DNA of 64,000 nucleotides from Achatina immaculata (taxonomy: Eukaryota > Mollusca > Gastropoda > Stylommatophora > Achatinidae): assembly GCA_009760885.1 (NCBI GenBank), contig CM019713.1, positions 7,438,266 to 7,502,265 of the forward strand. The letters are read 5' to 3'. The translations under genes were made by a program, and so were the position numbers. Each line of letters opens with the position of its first letter. Position 1 is the stretch's first letter. Positions 42,195 through 55,241 of the stretch are shown in pieces. The notes under the pieces were generated by a model. The model made no database searches. It was not told the DNA's origin and saw only the letters and a program-made list of their open reading frames with translations.

Positions 42195-42620
42195 ATGAGA
42201 AAGTAACAACATACATATACGAAAGTAACAACATACATATACGAAAGTAACAACATACATATACGAAAGTAACTACATACATATACGAAAGTAACAACAT
42301 ACATATACGAAAGTAACAACATACATATACGAAAGTAACAACATACATATACGAAAGTAACAACATACATATACGAAAGTAACAACATACATATACGAAA
42401 GTAACAACATACATATACGAAAGTAACTACATACATATACGAAAGTAACAACATACATATACGAAAGTAACAACATACATATACGAAATTAACTACATAC
42501 ATATACGAAAGTAACAACATACATATACGAAAGTAACAACATACATATACGAAAGTAACAACATACATATACGAAAGTAACTACATACATATACGAAATT
42601 AACTACATACATATACTCAT
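42195..42620. repeat. 22-bp tandem repeat x19
   Basis: Unit GAAAGTAACAACATACATAT plus AC, with a few AACTAC variants. Near-identical units indicate recent growth. Confidence 0.97.
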
Positions 42621-42657
42621 ATAAATGACTATCTACCAAATCTAATATTCTGCTTAT

Positions 42658-42700
42658 TTTCTTCTTCTTCTTCTTCTCCTCCTTCTTCTTCTTCTGCTAT
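42658..42700. repeat. TTC microsatellite, tail of E copy 6
   Basis: TTC units with one CTCC interruption, abutting E copy 6 exactly as at copy 1. Confidence 0.9.
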
Positions 42701-43062
42701 CACCCCTTGAGCAACCAGTTGATGTACTTTGCGGCCAATGCGGTGAAGATGCTAAAGCACAGCATCTTGTCGGACTGGGAGTGGGTTGTCATGGCTAATT
42801 TTCCAGTCCCTGAGTTGAACAAAAAAAAGCGGGGCTGTATGCAATGCTGCTTCAGCAGACTCCACCACCACGGCGTGTATGGCGATCCTTGCCCCGTATA
42901 CAAGCTAGGTTTGTTACGGGGGTGGGGGGGGGGGGTGGGAGTGGGGGGGGGGATACGAACGGAGAGGTGGGATAGGGTCTTGGTCAACTATGGTTCGCCA
43001 GCTCTGAAGCTAGCATGCCGCTCATTGCCAGATAGGACAGCGTCTTCGCACAGAAGATGAAA
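42701..43062 (-). mobile_element. SINE-like repeat family E, copy 6
   Basis: Contains GCAACCAGTTGATGTACTTT, AAGCACAGCATCTTGTCGGA, CCCCGTATACAAGCTAG and GGATAGGGTCTTGGTCAAC; a G-rich expansion sits at about 42917-42951. Confidence 0.78.
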
Positions 43063-43442
43063 GAAGAAAATTGATACTTGCGTCTCTGTGATTCTACAGA
43101 CTAAGCTGGTTGCCTGACTCTTCAAGGGTTTCTGACAAACAAACCCTACCTGTTTCCCGCGTTAACCCTTGCCCGTCGTGATAGAGAATTAATTAACTTT
43201 TTTCATCGAAATCAAAGTGCGAGAATTTAATTTGCCGAGCTGTATCTTCAAAGCTAGAACATGAGATGGCTTACTTCTAATTCCTAATATCCTGCCATCT
43301 CTACAGGTCACCTGCCACAAGCTTTTATGTTTCTCTCTGAGTCCTTCACGAGTGTTTGCGAAAAGTTAAGAAGTTGAACTATGTCGACATTTTAAGTTCA
43401 TATTGACATTCTGACTGTTATTACTGGAAGGTTAGATATTAG

Positions 43443-43504
<62 letters not shown>

Positions 43505-43931
43505 ATAAGCCTAATTAATTTTATAATTAGTTCATGAAGAAAAAAGGGAAAGTTTTGTTTAATCTTGTTTATTGACTTATTGACATTAATTATTCTGTTA
43601 TTTCGTTTTCCTTACTTTTTGTCCTGTAGGGGAAAGAGATTTCTAATTTTAAATTTTCTTTCCATACATGCACATAGGAAGATGATGAATGAAATGTTCC
43701 TGTAGGCAGTGCATTTTTTTTTCTCTTATAGAAGTTCGGAAAGTGCTACGTCACGTTAGAGTATGTTACCATGGCATTTCAGCTCTGTTTTTGTGTGTGT
43801 GTGGCAGCTGGTATTTTGTACGTAATCACGAGTATTTGTGTGGGTGTGTGTGTGTTCTCGTGCTTGTGTTTATGTGTGTGCGAGCGGATACGTGGACCCT
43901 TTTGATTTTGTGTGTTATCATGTCTTCTAAA
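43063..43931. other. no gene seen; AT microsatellite
   Basis: AT run at 43447-43506; otherwise unique. Confidence 0.4.
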
Positions 43932-44353
43932 GCAGTGGTTCCCAAAGTGGGCGATAACGCCCCACCCTGTGGGCGTTGGAAAATGCCGGGGGGGGCGGTG
44001 GAAGAAAAGGGGTAAGTGGGAGGGGGGGGGGCGTTGAAGGAAAATGAGGCAGCAGAAGGGGGCAGTAATACATTCCTTCTTAGTACTTTACAACCTGATA
44101 TTGAGAAACCTTGTTTCCTTCGATGAAACTCATCCATCTCGTTAAAAGCTGAGAAAATAATGCAGTAAGTGAGTTATAAATATGCTCCGTCATATTGTTA
44201 AACTGGTTTGCTACCTGATGTTTTTAGTTGCATAATACATATCCTAGTTAATATGCCATTGCACGAATAGTACATAACAGGAATGAGGGGGGGGCGTTGG
44301 GATGTGACCTGGGGAAAAGGGGTCGGCAGCCCCATAAGCCTGGGAAACATTGT
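43932..44353. mobile_element. hAT-like MITE, copy 2 (about 422 bp)
   Basis: Left end CAGTGGTTCCCAAAGTGGGC, right end reversed CAATGTTTCCCAGG. Flanks TTCTAAAG and TTACAGAG agree at 5-6 of 8 positions. Interior matches copy 1, for example GAAACTCATCCATC and GAGTTATAAAT. G runs expanded independently. Confidence 0.87.
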
Positions 44354-44369
44354 TACAGAGTATAAATAA

Positions 44370-44470
44370 CGAACGAAAGAACTTTTATTTATTTATTTTT
44401 CTTAAAGAAGAATAGGATGCATAGGGCCGTCTGATATTCTATCCTTTACCTCTCAAGCTTCAGTCTTTGA
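44370..44470 (-). mobile_element. retroelement 3' UTR fragment, family H copy 3
   Basis: GGGCCGTCTGATATTCTATC and TTTTATTTATTTATTT resemble the other H copies; flanked by GAAC units on the same side. Confidence 0.6.
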
Positions 44471-45665
44471 CGCAAATATTCCGTTTATCACAAGTATACT
44501 ACAGCTATATGAGTGGATACATGCAAGAAATACACAGATAAGCATACATACAGATAAGCATTAAATACAGATAAGCATACATACAGACAAACAAACGGGT
44601 CTCAGACACATATAAGAAAGAAACAGACATAATAAAGCGGTGGATTGCTATTTAGGTTGAGCAAGCTTAAGCATAGGGCCCTGACATCACAGAAAAATAA
44701 AGCGAGTATCGATCACTGTCGTATGAATTTTGTATTAGGAGCTGAACAGGTTGGAGGGGGCTCGTACTTAAATGTAGCCACGAGGCCCTAGTGATGGTTA
44801 ATCCGTCACACTATATAAAGTATTCCGATGCGGGAAAAAACAACAACGCTAGATATAAATGATAGAATTTAGAATCAGAGAAACCTCGTTATAGAATTTA
44901 GAACCAGAGACACATCATTATAGAATTTAGAACCAGAGAAACCTCATTACATTAAAGTATCAACGAGTTTACAGTTAAAACCCTTGTTTAGTCAAATCGA
45001 TCACATTAAGTCCTTTTGCTGGTTGTAACAGGATTACCAACGCGCTACGTGTAATTTTTAGATCACAGATGTAAATATAATGAATCCCCGTCAAGTACAG
45101 AGGGTTGTCAGGTGGAGATATACAAGCTCTCGGTCTTCACCTGTTTTTTTTGTGGCCCCTTTCACTCTGTCATTTCCTCCAGTTTGTAGTTATTCCTCGA
45201 AGGTGAGACAAAGAATGTGTCTTTCGGCCATATCAGCTGACTTCAGTCAAGGGTCTTGTCTTCTGGTCGTTCCCTTAACCGTAACAACCATGTCTCCATT
45301 TCCTCTTTTGCCACAGTAAGCCACACGTTAGCGCCTACAGTTAAGCTCTGCATTCGTAGGACTTCGTCACACTTTTCCTAAATATTTTCTCCCAGTCGTC
45401 AACTTCACAGCTAAAGAGAATACTTTTCATAATTTGTCTTATGTTTCTAAATAGATCGAGGAACTGTTTACTAGCACAAATTACAAAGTTTTGCCTCTCA
45501 AAGCAGTGGCTGTGGAACAAAAAACTAGAATACAGCTTAACCAGCTGTCAGAATGTTATAGATTTTGATAAGACAGACCCAGCAGGCAAACAATGGTGTG
45601 GAAATCTTAATACTTTACGATGTTCTTTCATAGGTAATAATCACACCAATACTGATTTATAATTA
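44471..45665. other. no gene; two small tandem repeats
   Basis: CAGATAAGCATACATA-type repeats at 44535-44590 and a 29-bp unit x3 at 44862-44948 (TATAGAATTTAGAACCAGAG...). The frame at 45080-45319 resembles no known protein. Confidence 0.4.
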
Positions 45666-45680
45666 TTATACATCTTCTTA

Positions 45681-45954
45681 ACTGGTTGGCTGAGTGGTTA
45701 GGCACTCGGTTTACTAATCCAGTGGTACCAGGTTCAAGTCTCAGAATTGGGATATTTTTTCTGGTACACGTCAAAAAATGCCCCGGGGTTCACCCAGACT
45801 CTGAAAATGGGTACCATAGAAACCTGGGAAGGTAAAGTGACCAGACATGATACTGACCACATCACACTTTCATGTGCCGAAGGTCATGGAAAACATGGAC
45901 CTAACACCGTATTCCCCAATGTACCTTAATGGCATGGAGACAGGACTTTTACCT
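45681..45954 (+). mobile_element. tRNA-derived SINE-1, copy 3, with perfect 15-bp target duplication
   Basis: 274-bp element. Box A TGGCTGAGTGGT at 45687-45698 and box B GGTTCAAGTC at 45731-45740, 44 bp apart start to start as in tRNA genes. The flank TTATACATCTTCTTA occurs at 45666-45680 and 45955-45969 without mismatch. Pol III should start near 45681. It is the reference copy for the other SINE-1 calls. It encodes no protein and depends on a LINE for movement. Confidence 0.95.
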
Positions 45955-46063
45955 TTATACATCTTCTTATACAGAGGTCAGTTTCATGTACTCAGTAATC
46001 TAGAAAGGACAGGGGTGCTGTAATGAATTTCATTGTCAGTAGGAGGAGTTCTGTATTTATATA

Positions 46064-46330
46064 CGGTGTCTGAGTGGCAAAAGTGGTTAGTACACTTGTC
46101 TCCATGGCGAAGGTAGGTGATTCGAACCCGACCGGAGGAGCTCCAGTCACCCGGCTGTAGAAATGGGTACATGACTTCTTCTGGAGCTGTGGAAGGAAAG
46201 ACAGTCAGGCGTAATACTGATCACATGACTTCCTAATGTGCTGACAGGTCGAGGAAAGTAGGGGCACTAACACCATGTCCCATAACTTCCTCCGTGGCAG
46301 AAAAGGGCTTCCTTTACCAACTTTACCTTA
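46064..46330 (+). mobile_element. tRNA-derived SINE-3
   Basis: Box A region GAGTGGCAAAAGTGGTTAGT and box B GGTGATTCGAACCC. Body contains AAATGGGTACATGACTTCTT and ACTAACACCATGTCCCATA, the latter resembling the SINE-1 3' region. Target duplication not resolved. Confidence 0.8.
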
Positions 46331-46695
46331 GGGCTCTTCCTGCATCCACACAGGTTTTTCATCCGAGATCTTTTTTCCTGGGGCAAATTATTAGACTACA
46401 CAACCTACGCAGAGAAGATTTCAATGTTTATGTACAAGAAAGGACCAGAGATGACTGTGTTAGCGTGACTTGCGTAGTTGTCAGGGTCTGTGAACCAGGG
46501 CTGGTCATGACCCTGTCCTACCTCTCTGTAGCTCAGCCTGGCTAACAATACACGTTTAAGCAAGTCACGACGTGAACGTTTTTCTTTTTAGCGGAACTTT
46601 CAGAACAGCTGCGTGATAGCTAGAGGACGGGCATATTAAAGTATGCCAGGTCATTATCTGTCTACATTAGTGCTGAGAAAGTGAGTAAATAAGGA

Positions 46696-46787
<92 letters not shown>

Positions 46788-47103
46788 TCTTGGAGCTGGA
46801 CTTATGCTTGGGCTCGTTCTTCAATGTAGAGGTCGTTTACAACACTAGCTATCACACATACACTCATCCACCACGATCATGTCGCACGCATATGAATGAC
46901 ACACGCGTGTACACACAGGGGTGGCCTTGGTTCTCATGGGTTTGTGAGTCCACCCCAAGTCTTAAGCTCGCCACTGAAACCCATTCTCAAGCCGGTACTC
47001 GTGCTCCAGAACTTTCGTTTTCCCTGCTGTGAGTACGCGCTGGCAAATCCAGTTAAATGAAGGAGCAACAACAATAATAACAATATTCATGCACGACCTG
47101 ATG
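46331..47103. other. no gene; TA microsatellite
   Basis: TA run at about 46700-46784. Open frames here lack domains. Confidence 0.4.
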
Positions 47104-47305
47104 ACACAAAGAAGATGAGGTTTTGCAACTGGCTCTAGAATAGTTCAAAAGATAAATGCAACACACACGCACAAAGAAGATGAGGTTTTGCAACTGGCTC
47201 TAGAATAGTTCAAAAGATAAATGCAACACACACACACACAAATAAGATGAGGTTTTGCAACTGGCTCTAGAATAGTTCAAAAGATAAATGCAACACACAC
47301 AAAAA
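47104..47305. repeat. 65-67-bp tandem repeat x3
   Basis: AGATGAGGTTTTGCAACTGG starts at 47113, 47178 and 47245; a CA run of variable length ends each unit. Confidence 0.93.
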
Positions 47306-49134
47306 AAGAGTCACATTCCACTTCATGCTAGAAGTTTCCGGTTGGAAAATTCCTCTATCGAAGAAAAGCATTTTGAAGGAGAGATAAACCTCAGGTCTTC
47401 TCATGTCATAGCCCTGGCACTAAATCAATGCCGCACAACTCTGCTACAAAACATACATTTCAGGTTGTCCAGTCCTTAAAAAAAAATAACAAAACATTAA
47501 AACACATAACAGAAACGCATAACTTCACAAAACAATTCTGGCTCCTTCTTTTCAGATGCACTTTCTTTCTTTGTTGTAGCAACCTTGGTCGTGTTGCTAT
47601 CTAGACCATAGTAAGGTCACCCCTTCCAGAATCTTGCATTCGTATGCTGCAGAGCAGTATGCGTTTTTGTTTGTTTGTAGTTATGTGTAATGCTGCTATA
47701 ATGCTTTTGTGCAACACCAAATCATTACTTGTTGTGACTTCTAATGTTTAGCATTAACAAGCGCTAAAAGTTTAAGAAAAAAATATTCAACGTGTAAAAG
47801 TAATGACCTGTGTTATCTATGAACGAAGGATCGTTATAAAAAGTATTTCTGTGATGTGCACGAGATTTCACTACGGAAGGCAACAGTCAGTAACTAGTAT
47901 CATAAGCGCCTTATTCTCAGCTGAGAATGAATTGAGAAGGTAGTTACTGGAAAGTTTTAAGCGCAAGTTTGTACGACAAAAAGTAGGTTAATTTGCGGGG
48001 TTTTTTTTTTTATCCCGCTAGAGGAAAATACAAACCAGCTGCCACAAGGGCATTTAGCGATATGCCTCGGGCAGATTATTCCGTCTGGCGTGAGTGTCAA
48101 GTACAAGTATGCAGTGCGTCATAAACTTGTTTATACGTGAACGAGGACAGTGTCAAGGGAACAATGTTGACAGGAAAGTTCAAAGCTGGAAAAGTACATA
48201 AAGGCCGGCGATTACAATTCGTGATGAAATTTTTAAAAAAGAAAACCTACAAAATAACCCAACAACTTGTCTCAGTACAGAAACATTTACCAGATCACTT
48301 GACGATGACTGAATACTTCACAAGATAATCTTACAAAACGTAATAATTATGAAAACCTCAACATTAACTAAAGGTCAAGAAAGGGCGAATCACAACACAG
48401 CATAAAAGAGACTTCTAAGTTGGGAAAAATGACAATTCCGTGAGGTCAAATAGGGCAATGAAGAGGTCAGAAACATCTTTGGAGCAACATTTAAAAAAGC
48501 AAGTAAAAATAAATTGGGTGCCTGTATTAAAAAAAAATACTGTGAAAACCAGGCAGAATGAGTCAACAATGTCGCTATAAATTTCACGACGCCACAAATA
48601 GAATCAGAAAGGGGAGGTAATCAAGGAGTTTGTAAAAGCCTTAAAGAAGCAAATATTTTTGTCTGCGTTGCTTCTGGCAGGGGACGCAACCCGGAAATTC
48701 TTCCAGTATTCTACTTTGTGTGAAAATAACCAGAGGGAAAAAAGAATGGGAATCAGATGACCTTGACAGAGAGGAGAGGGGAGAATTAAACAGCAACTAG
48801 AATATAAGATAAATGGTATAATAACGACAAAGAAGATAAACTGGGAAAGAAAGAGCAACTGTGAAGAAAGTTAAAGGATCTAAGATCCAGATTAACATAA
48901 GAAATAGAGCATGTAACACCGATTAATAAGAAATATAATGATAAAAAGGGTGACTGGGATGAAAGATAAAAGATATCAGATAGATAAAGAAGAAGGATAA
49001 TGATAAAAGAGTAGACTCTTCCCACTGGGAAGAAAAATAAAGGATATAAAACATTAAGAAAAAAAAAAGAATTAGATAGAACGACAAAGAACAAAAAAAA
49101 AGTTTTGAATAGGAAAGATAGACTGATGATAGAA
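47306..49134. other. no gene recognised
   Basis: About 1.8 kb of AT-rich unique sequence. The frame at 48137-48328 (plus, 63 codons, Lys-rich) has no domain I recognise. Confidence 0.35.
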
Positions 49135-49885
49135 GAGCTATTAAGTACATAGGGTGAGGATAAAAGAGCGATTACGTCCATAGGATGAGGATAAAAGAGC
49201 TATTAAGTACATATACTGAGGATAAAAAAGAGATTAAGTACATAGACGGAGGATAAAAGAACGATTAAGTACATAGACCGAGGATAAAAGAACGATTAAG
49301 TACATAGACCGAGGATAAAAGAACGATTAAGTACATAGACTGAGGATAAAAGAACGATTAAGTACATAGACTGAGGATAGAAGAGCGATTAAGTAAATAG
49401 ACTGAGGATAAAAGAGCGATTAAGTACATAGACTGAGGATAGAAGAGCGATAAAGTACATAGAGTGAGGATAAAAGAACGATAAAGTACATAGGCTAAGG
49501 AAAAAAGAGTGATTAAGTACACAGACTGAGGATAAAAGAGCGATAAAGTACATAGGCTGAGTAAAAAAAGAGCGATAAAGTACATAGGCTGAGGAAAAAA
49601 AGAGCGATTACGTACATAGACTGAGGAAAAAAAAGTGATAAAGTACATAGACTGAGTAAAAAAAGAGCGATAAAGTACATAGACTGAGTAAAAAAAAGCG
49701 ATAAAGTACATAGGCTGAGGAAAAAAGAGCGATTACGTACATAGACTGAGGAAAAAAGAGCGATAAAGTACATAGACTGAGGAAAAAAGAGCGATTACGT
49801 ACATAGACTGAGGAAAAAAGAGCGATTACGTACATAGGCTGAGGAAAAAAAGAGCGATTACGTACATAGACTGAGGATACAAAAG
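49135..49885. repeat. 31-bp tandem repeat x24
   Basis: Unit GATTAAGTACATAGACTGAG then GATAAAAGAGC. Left units use GATAAAAGAAC, right units AAAAAAGAGC. Three minus-strand frames stay open for over 100 codons because the unit lacks stops. Confidence 0.95.
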
Positions 49886-50034
49886 CACACTCGGAAAAAA
49901 GAAACAGACTAAAAGATAAACAACAGACCAGGATTAAAAAGAAATAACGGTATACTTGGTAAGAAAACTTCAAGACCACAATATTACCAGCAATAAAAAT
50001 ATATATTGTGCCTGTAATGATGATGGTGCTGATT

Positions 50035-53000
50035 GTGACAGCATCAGAGTAGGACGACAGAAGCAGCAGTATGAGAGTAGGACGATAGAAGTAACAATAT
50101 GAGAGTAGGACGATAGAAGTAAAAGTATAAGACTAGGACGACAGAAGTAACAGTATGAAACTAGGACGACAGAAGTAACAGTATGAAACTAGGACGACAG
50201 AAGTAACAGTATGAGAGTAGGACGACAGAAGTAACTGTATGAGACTAGGACGACAAAAGTAACAGTATGAGACTAGGACGACAGAAGTAGCAATATGAGA
50301 CTAGGACGACAGAAGTAACTGTATGAAACTAGGACGACAGAAGTAACTGTATGAGACTAGGACGACAGAAGTAGCAATATGAGACTAGGACGACAGAAGT
50401 AACATTATGAGAGTAGGACGACAGAAGTAACATTATGAGAGTAGGACGATAGAAGTAACAGTATGAGAGTAGGACGACAGAAGCAATAGTATGAGAGTAG
50501 GACGACAGAAGTAACAGTATGAGAGTAGGACGACAGAAGTAACAGTATGAGAGTAGGACGACAGAAGCAACATTGTGAGACTAGGACGATAGAAATAACA
50601 GTATGAGAGTAGGACGACAGAAGTAGCAATATGAGACTAGGACGACAGAAGTAACATTATGAGAGTAGGAAGACAGAAGTAACATTATGAGAGTAGGACG
50701 ATAGAAGTAACAGTATGAGAGTAGGACGACAGAAGCAACAGTATGAGAGTAGGACGACAGAAGTAACATTCTGAGAGTGGGACGACAGAAGTAACAGTAT
50801 GAGACTAGGACGAAAGATGTAACTGTATGAGAGTAGGACGACAGAAGTAACAGTGTGAGAGTAGGACGACAGAAGCAACAGTATGAGACTAGGACGAAAT
50901 AAGTAACAGCATGAGAATAGGACGACATAAGTAAAAGCATGAGAGTAGAATGACAGAAGTAACAGCATGAGAATAGGATGACAGAAGCAACAGTATGAGA
51001 GTAGAATGACAGAAGCAACAGTATGAGAGTAGGATAACAGTAGTAACAGTTTGAGAGTAGAACGAGAGAAGCAACAGCATGAGAGTATGACGACAAGAGC
51101 AACAGTATGAGAGTAGGATAACAAAAGTAAGAGAGTAGGACGATAGAAGCAACAGTATGAGAGTAGGATAACAAAAGTAAGAGAGTAGGACGACAGAAGC
51201 AACAGTATGAGAGTATGATAACAAAAGTAAGAGAGTAGGACGACAGAAGCAACAGTATGAGTGTAGGACGAGAGAAGCAACAGTATGAGAGTATGATAAC
51301 AAAAGTAAGAGAGTAAGATGACAGAAGCAACAGTATGAGAGTAGGATGACAGAAGCAACAGTATAAGAGTAGGATGACAGAAGCAACAGTATGAGAGTAT
51401 GATAACAAAAGTAAGAGAGTAGGATGACAGAAGCAACAGTATGAGAGTATGATAACAAAAGTAAGAGAGTAGGATGACAGAAGCAACAGTATGAGAGTAG
51501 GATGACAGAAGCAACAGTATGAGAGTAGGATGACAGAAGGAACAGTATGAGAGTAGGATGACAGAAGGAACAGTATGAGAGTAGGATGACAGAAGTAAGA
51601 GAGTAGGATGACAGAAGTAACAGTATGAGAGTAGGATGACAGACGTAACAGTATGAGAGTAGGATGACAGAAGTAACAGTATAAGAGTAGGATAACAAAA
51701 GTAAGAGAGTAGGATGACAGAAGCAACAGTATGAGAGTATGATAACAAAAGTAAGAGAGTAGGATGACAGAAGCAACAGTATGAGAGTAGGATGACAGAA
51801 GCAACAGTATGAGAGTAGGATGACAGAAGGAACAGTATGAGAGTAGGATGACAGAAGGAACAGTATGAGAGTAGGATGACAGAAGTAAGAGAGTAGGATG
51901 ACAGAAGTAACAGTATGAGAGTAGGATGACAGACGTAACAGTATGAGAGTAGGATGACAGAAGTAACAGTATAAGAGTAGGATGACAGAAGCAACAGTAT
52001 AAGAGTAGGATGACAGAAGTAACAGTATAAGAGTAGGATGACAGAAGTAACAGTATAAGAGTAGGATGACAGAAGTAAGAGTATGAGAGTAGGATGACAG
52101 AAGTAACAGTATGAGAGTAGGATAACAAAAGTAAGAGTGTAGGACGACAGAAGCAACAGTATAAGAGTAGGATGACAGAAGTAACAGTATGTGAGTAGGA
52201 TGACAGAAGTAACAGTATGAGAATAGGATAACAAAAGTAAGAGTGTAGGACGACAGAAGCAACAGTATAAGAGTAGGATGACAGAAGTAACAGTATGAGA
52301 GTAGGACAACAAAAGTAAGAGAGTAGGACGACAGAAATAAGAGAGTAGGACGACAGAAGCAACAGTATGAGAGTAGGACGAAATAAGTAACAGCATGAGA
52401 ATAGGACGACATAAGTAAAAGCATGAGAGTAGAATGACAGAAGTAACAGCATGAGAATAGGATGACAGAAGCAACAGTATGAGAGTAGGATGACAGAAGT
52501 AACAGTATGAGAGTAGGACGACAGAAGCAACAGTATAAGAGTAGGATGACAGAAGTAACAGTAGGAGAGTAGGACGACAGAAGCAACAGTATAAGAGTAG
52601 GATGACAGAAGTAACAGTATGAGAGTAGGACGACAGAAGCAACAGTATAAGAGTAGGATGACAGAAGCAACAGTATAAGAGTAATATGACAGAAGTAACA
52701 GTATAAGAGTAGGATGACAGAAGTAACAGTATGAGAGTAGGACGACAGAAGCAACAGTATAAGAGTAGGATGACAGAAGCAACAGTATAAGAGTAATATG
52801 ACAGAAGTAACAGTATAAGAGTAGGATGACAGAAGTAACAGTATGAGAGTAGGACGACAGAAGCAACAGTATAAGAGTAGGATGACAGAAGTAACAGTAT
52901 AAGAGTAGGATGACAGAAGTAACAGTATGAGAGTAGGACAACAAAAGTAAGAGAGTAGGACGACAGAAATAAGAGAGTAGGACGACAGAAGAAACAGTAT

Positions 53001-53690
53001 GAGACTATGACAACAAAAGTAAGAGAGTAGGAGGACAGAAGTAAGAGAGTAGGACGTGAGAAGCAACAGTATGAGACTAGGACAACAAAAATAAGAGAGC
53101 AGGACAACAAAAGTAAGAGAGTAGGACGACAGAAGCAACAGTATGAGACTAGGACAACAAAAATAAGAGAGTAGGAAGACAGAAGTAAGAGAGTAGGACG
53201 TGAGAAGCAACAGTATGAGAGTAGGACGACAAAAGCAACATTATGAGAGTAGGACAACAAAAGTAAGAGAGTAGGAGGACAGAAATAAGAGAGTAGGACG
53301 TGAGAAGCAACAGTATGATAGTAGGACAACAAAAGTAAGAGAGTAGGACGACAGAAGTAAAAGAGTAGGACGTGAGAAGCAACAGTATGAGAGTAGGACA
53401 ACAAATGTAAGAGAGTAGGACGACAGAAATAAGAGAGTAGGACTTGAGAAGCAACAATATGAGACTAGGACAACAAAAGTAAAAGAGTAGGACGACAGAA
53501 GTAAGAGGGTAGGACGACAAAAGTAAGAGAGTAGGACGACAGAAGTAAGAGAGTAGGACGACAGAAGTAAGAGAGTAGGACGACAGAAGTAAGAGAATAG
53601 GACGACAGAAGTAAGAGAGTAGGACGACAGAAGCAATTGTATGATTATAGGATGACAGAGGCAACAGTGTGAGAGTAAGAAGACAGAAAT
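50035..53690. repeat. 3.6-kb minisatellite of 28-bp and 22-bp units
   Basis: Unit AGTAACAGTATGAGAGTAGG then ACGACAGA (28 bp); a 22-bp form lacks CAGTAT. By length there are roughly 130 units. Larger blocks are duplicated: private variants GAAGGAACAG and AGACGTAACA recur with a 290-bp offset (51537/51827 and 51641/51931). All three minus frames stay open for 770 to 915 codons because no unit form makes a stop there. Confidence 0.97.
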
Positions 53691-53759
53691 TAAGATGACA
53701 GAATTATTAAGATGACTGAAGTATTGATAGAAGAGTGTCCTTCTAAGCGGGAATTATGA

Positions 53760-54090
53760 ATTGAGCACCAACTAGTTAGACAGCACCAGCTAGTTAGACA
53801 GCACCAACTACTTAGACAGCACCAGCTAGTTAGACAGCACCAACTAGTTAGAGTGCAGCAACTAGTTAGACATTACCAACTAGTTAGACATTACCAACTA
53901 GTTAGACAGGGCCAACTAGTTAGACAGCACCAACTACTTAGACAGCACCAACTAGTTAGACAGCACCAACTAGTTAGACAGCGCCAACTAGTTAGACAGC
54001 ACCAACTAGTTAGACAGCACCAGCTAGTTAGACAGCGCCAACTAGTTAGACAGCGCCAACTAGTTAGACAGCGCCAACTAGTTAGACAGT
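53760..54090. repeat. 18-bp tandem repeat x18
   Basis: Unit CAGCACCAACTAGTTAGA. Starts about 70 bp after the 3.6-kb array. Confidence 0.96.
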
Positions 54091-54985
54091 AAAAAGGGAA
54101 TAGCTACAGTGACGAATAAAAAAAAAACAAAAGACTTTTTCGTTGAGACGGGAGTCGACAGAATTTAAGAATAAACAAAAACAACAAAAAAAAAGCAGGG
54201 ACAAGAAGATAGACGAATGGACGAACAGAGACTAGATATAGAGGAAGAATTGTAGCGAAACATTGATGAAGAACAACGTCTAAATAAAGCAGTTTGTGCT
54301 TCTCGATCGTTAAGAGTTAAACTAAGTTATTGGGCTCTGGTTCAATGCACAGTGTTCCCAACGGTCCCTCCCGAGGTCACAAACCCTAACAGCTCGGGGG
54401 TGGGGTGGGGGGGGGGAAGGGTGTAGGGGTGATCAGCGACAGCACGAGGTATTAGCCTAACCGCTATACGATCGAAACTAACAGACGAGGGAGAGACAAC
54501 AAACATCATCATCATCGCAGACAGACCCACCAGACATGGACGCGACCATCTGATCTGGTCAACAAACGTTTTCCGCACTGGCACACTGATTATAGGGACA
54601 AAAGAAAAAGACCCGGATGATGAAGAGGGAAAAAACAGAGAAATAAACATAAGATAAGAGGTTGAGAAGACAATAACACAATCTTAGTTTTTGCGGTTAT
54701 TGGAAACATGCAGCTCTAAGCGGGCATTGTGGTCTTAAGACCGACTTTCTACGCGACTGAAATGACCAACAAAACTCACGCTGTCTGTTTATCTGGGGGA
54801 AAAAAAGGTGGTACACTGATCACCTTCAAATTGTTTTTTTTTTAAAAATAAATATCTATGTTGTTATCTGCGGGCCTGATTTTGTTGGTTCTGGTCTCGC
54901 ATTCGTTAAGATAACAGAAAACTTAGCGGAAAGACATACTGGTAAGCCTGGTGTCATATTTCTATGTGCAAAGATTTTTTTAAAG
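54091..54985. other. no gene seen
   Basis: Unique sequence with a G run near 54402-54415. Confidence 0.3.
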
Positions 54986-54986
54986 A

Positions 54987-55241
54987 GTGTGGCAACCAAC
55001 ATTTTATAGAATTACAGCCAAAGTGTGGCAACCAATATTTTATAGAATTACAGCCAAAGTGTGGCAACCAATATTTTATAGAATTACAGCCAAAGTGTGC
55101 CAACCAATATTTTATAGAATTACAGCCAAAGTGTGGCAACCAATATTTTATAGAATTACGGCCACAGTGTGGCAACCAACATTTTATAGAATTACGGCCA
55201 AAGTGTGGCAACCAACATTTTATAGAATTACAGCCAAAGTG
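54987..55241. repeat. 36-bp tandem repeat x7
   Basis: Unit GTGTGGCAACCAATATTTTA then TAGAATTACAGCCAAA. The period keeps open frames on both strands. Confidence 0.96.

Noticed and set aside
45681..46330. tRNA genes at tRNA-like box A/box B sites
   Set aside because: Promoter boxes are good but no acceptor stem or cloverleaf is complete, and the sequence continues into a SINE body with target duplications.
50581..53404. Very long minus-strand open frames (787, 915 and 773 codons) in three frames
   Set aside because: They come from a 28/22-bp tandem repeat that lacks stops in every minus frame. Three overlapping frames are equally open, the product is low-complexity hydrophobic, and frame-shifting unit lengths argue against selection on a protein.
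50035..53690. CRISPR-like array of 28-bp repeats
   Set aside because: Units are head to tail without unique spacers, the setting is eukaryotic, and there are no cas genes.
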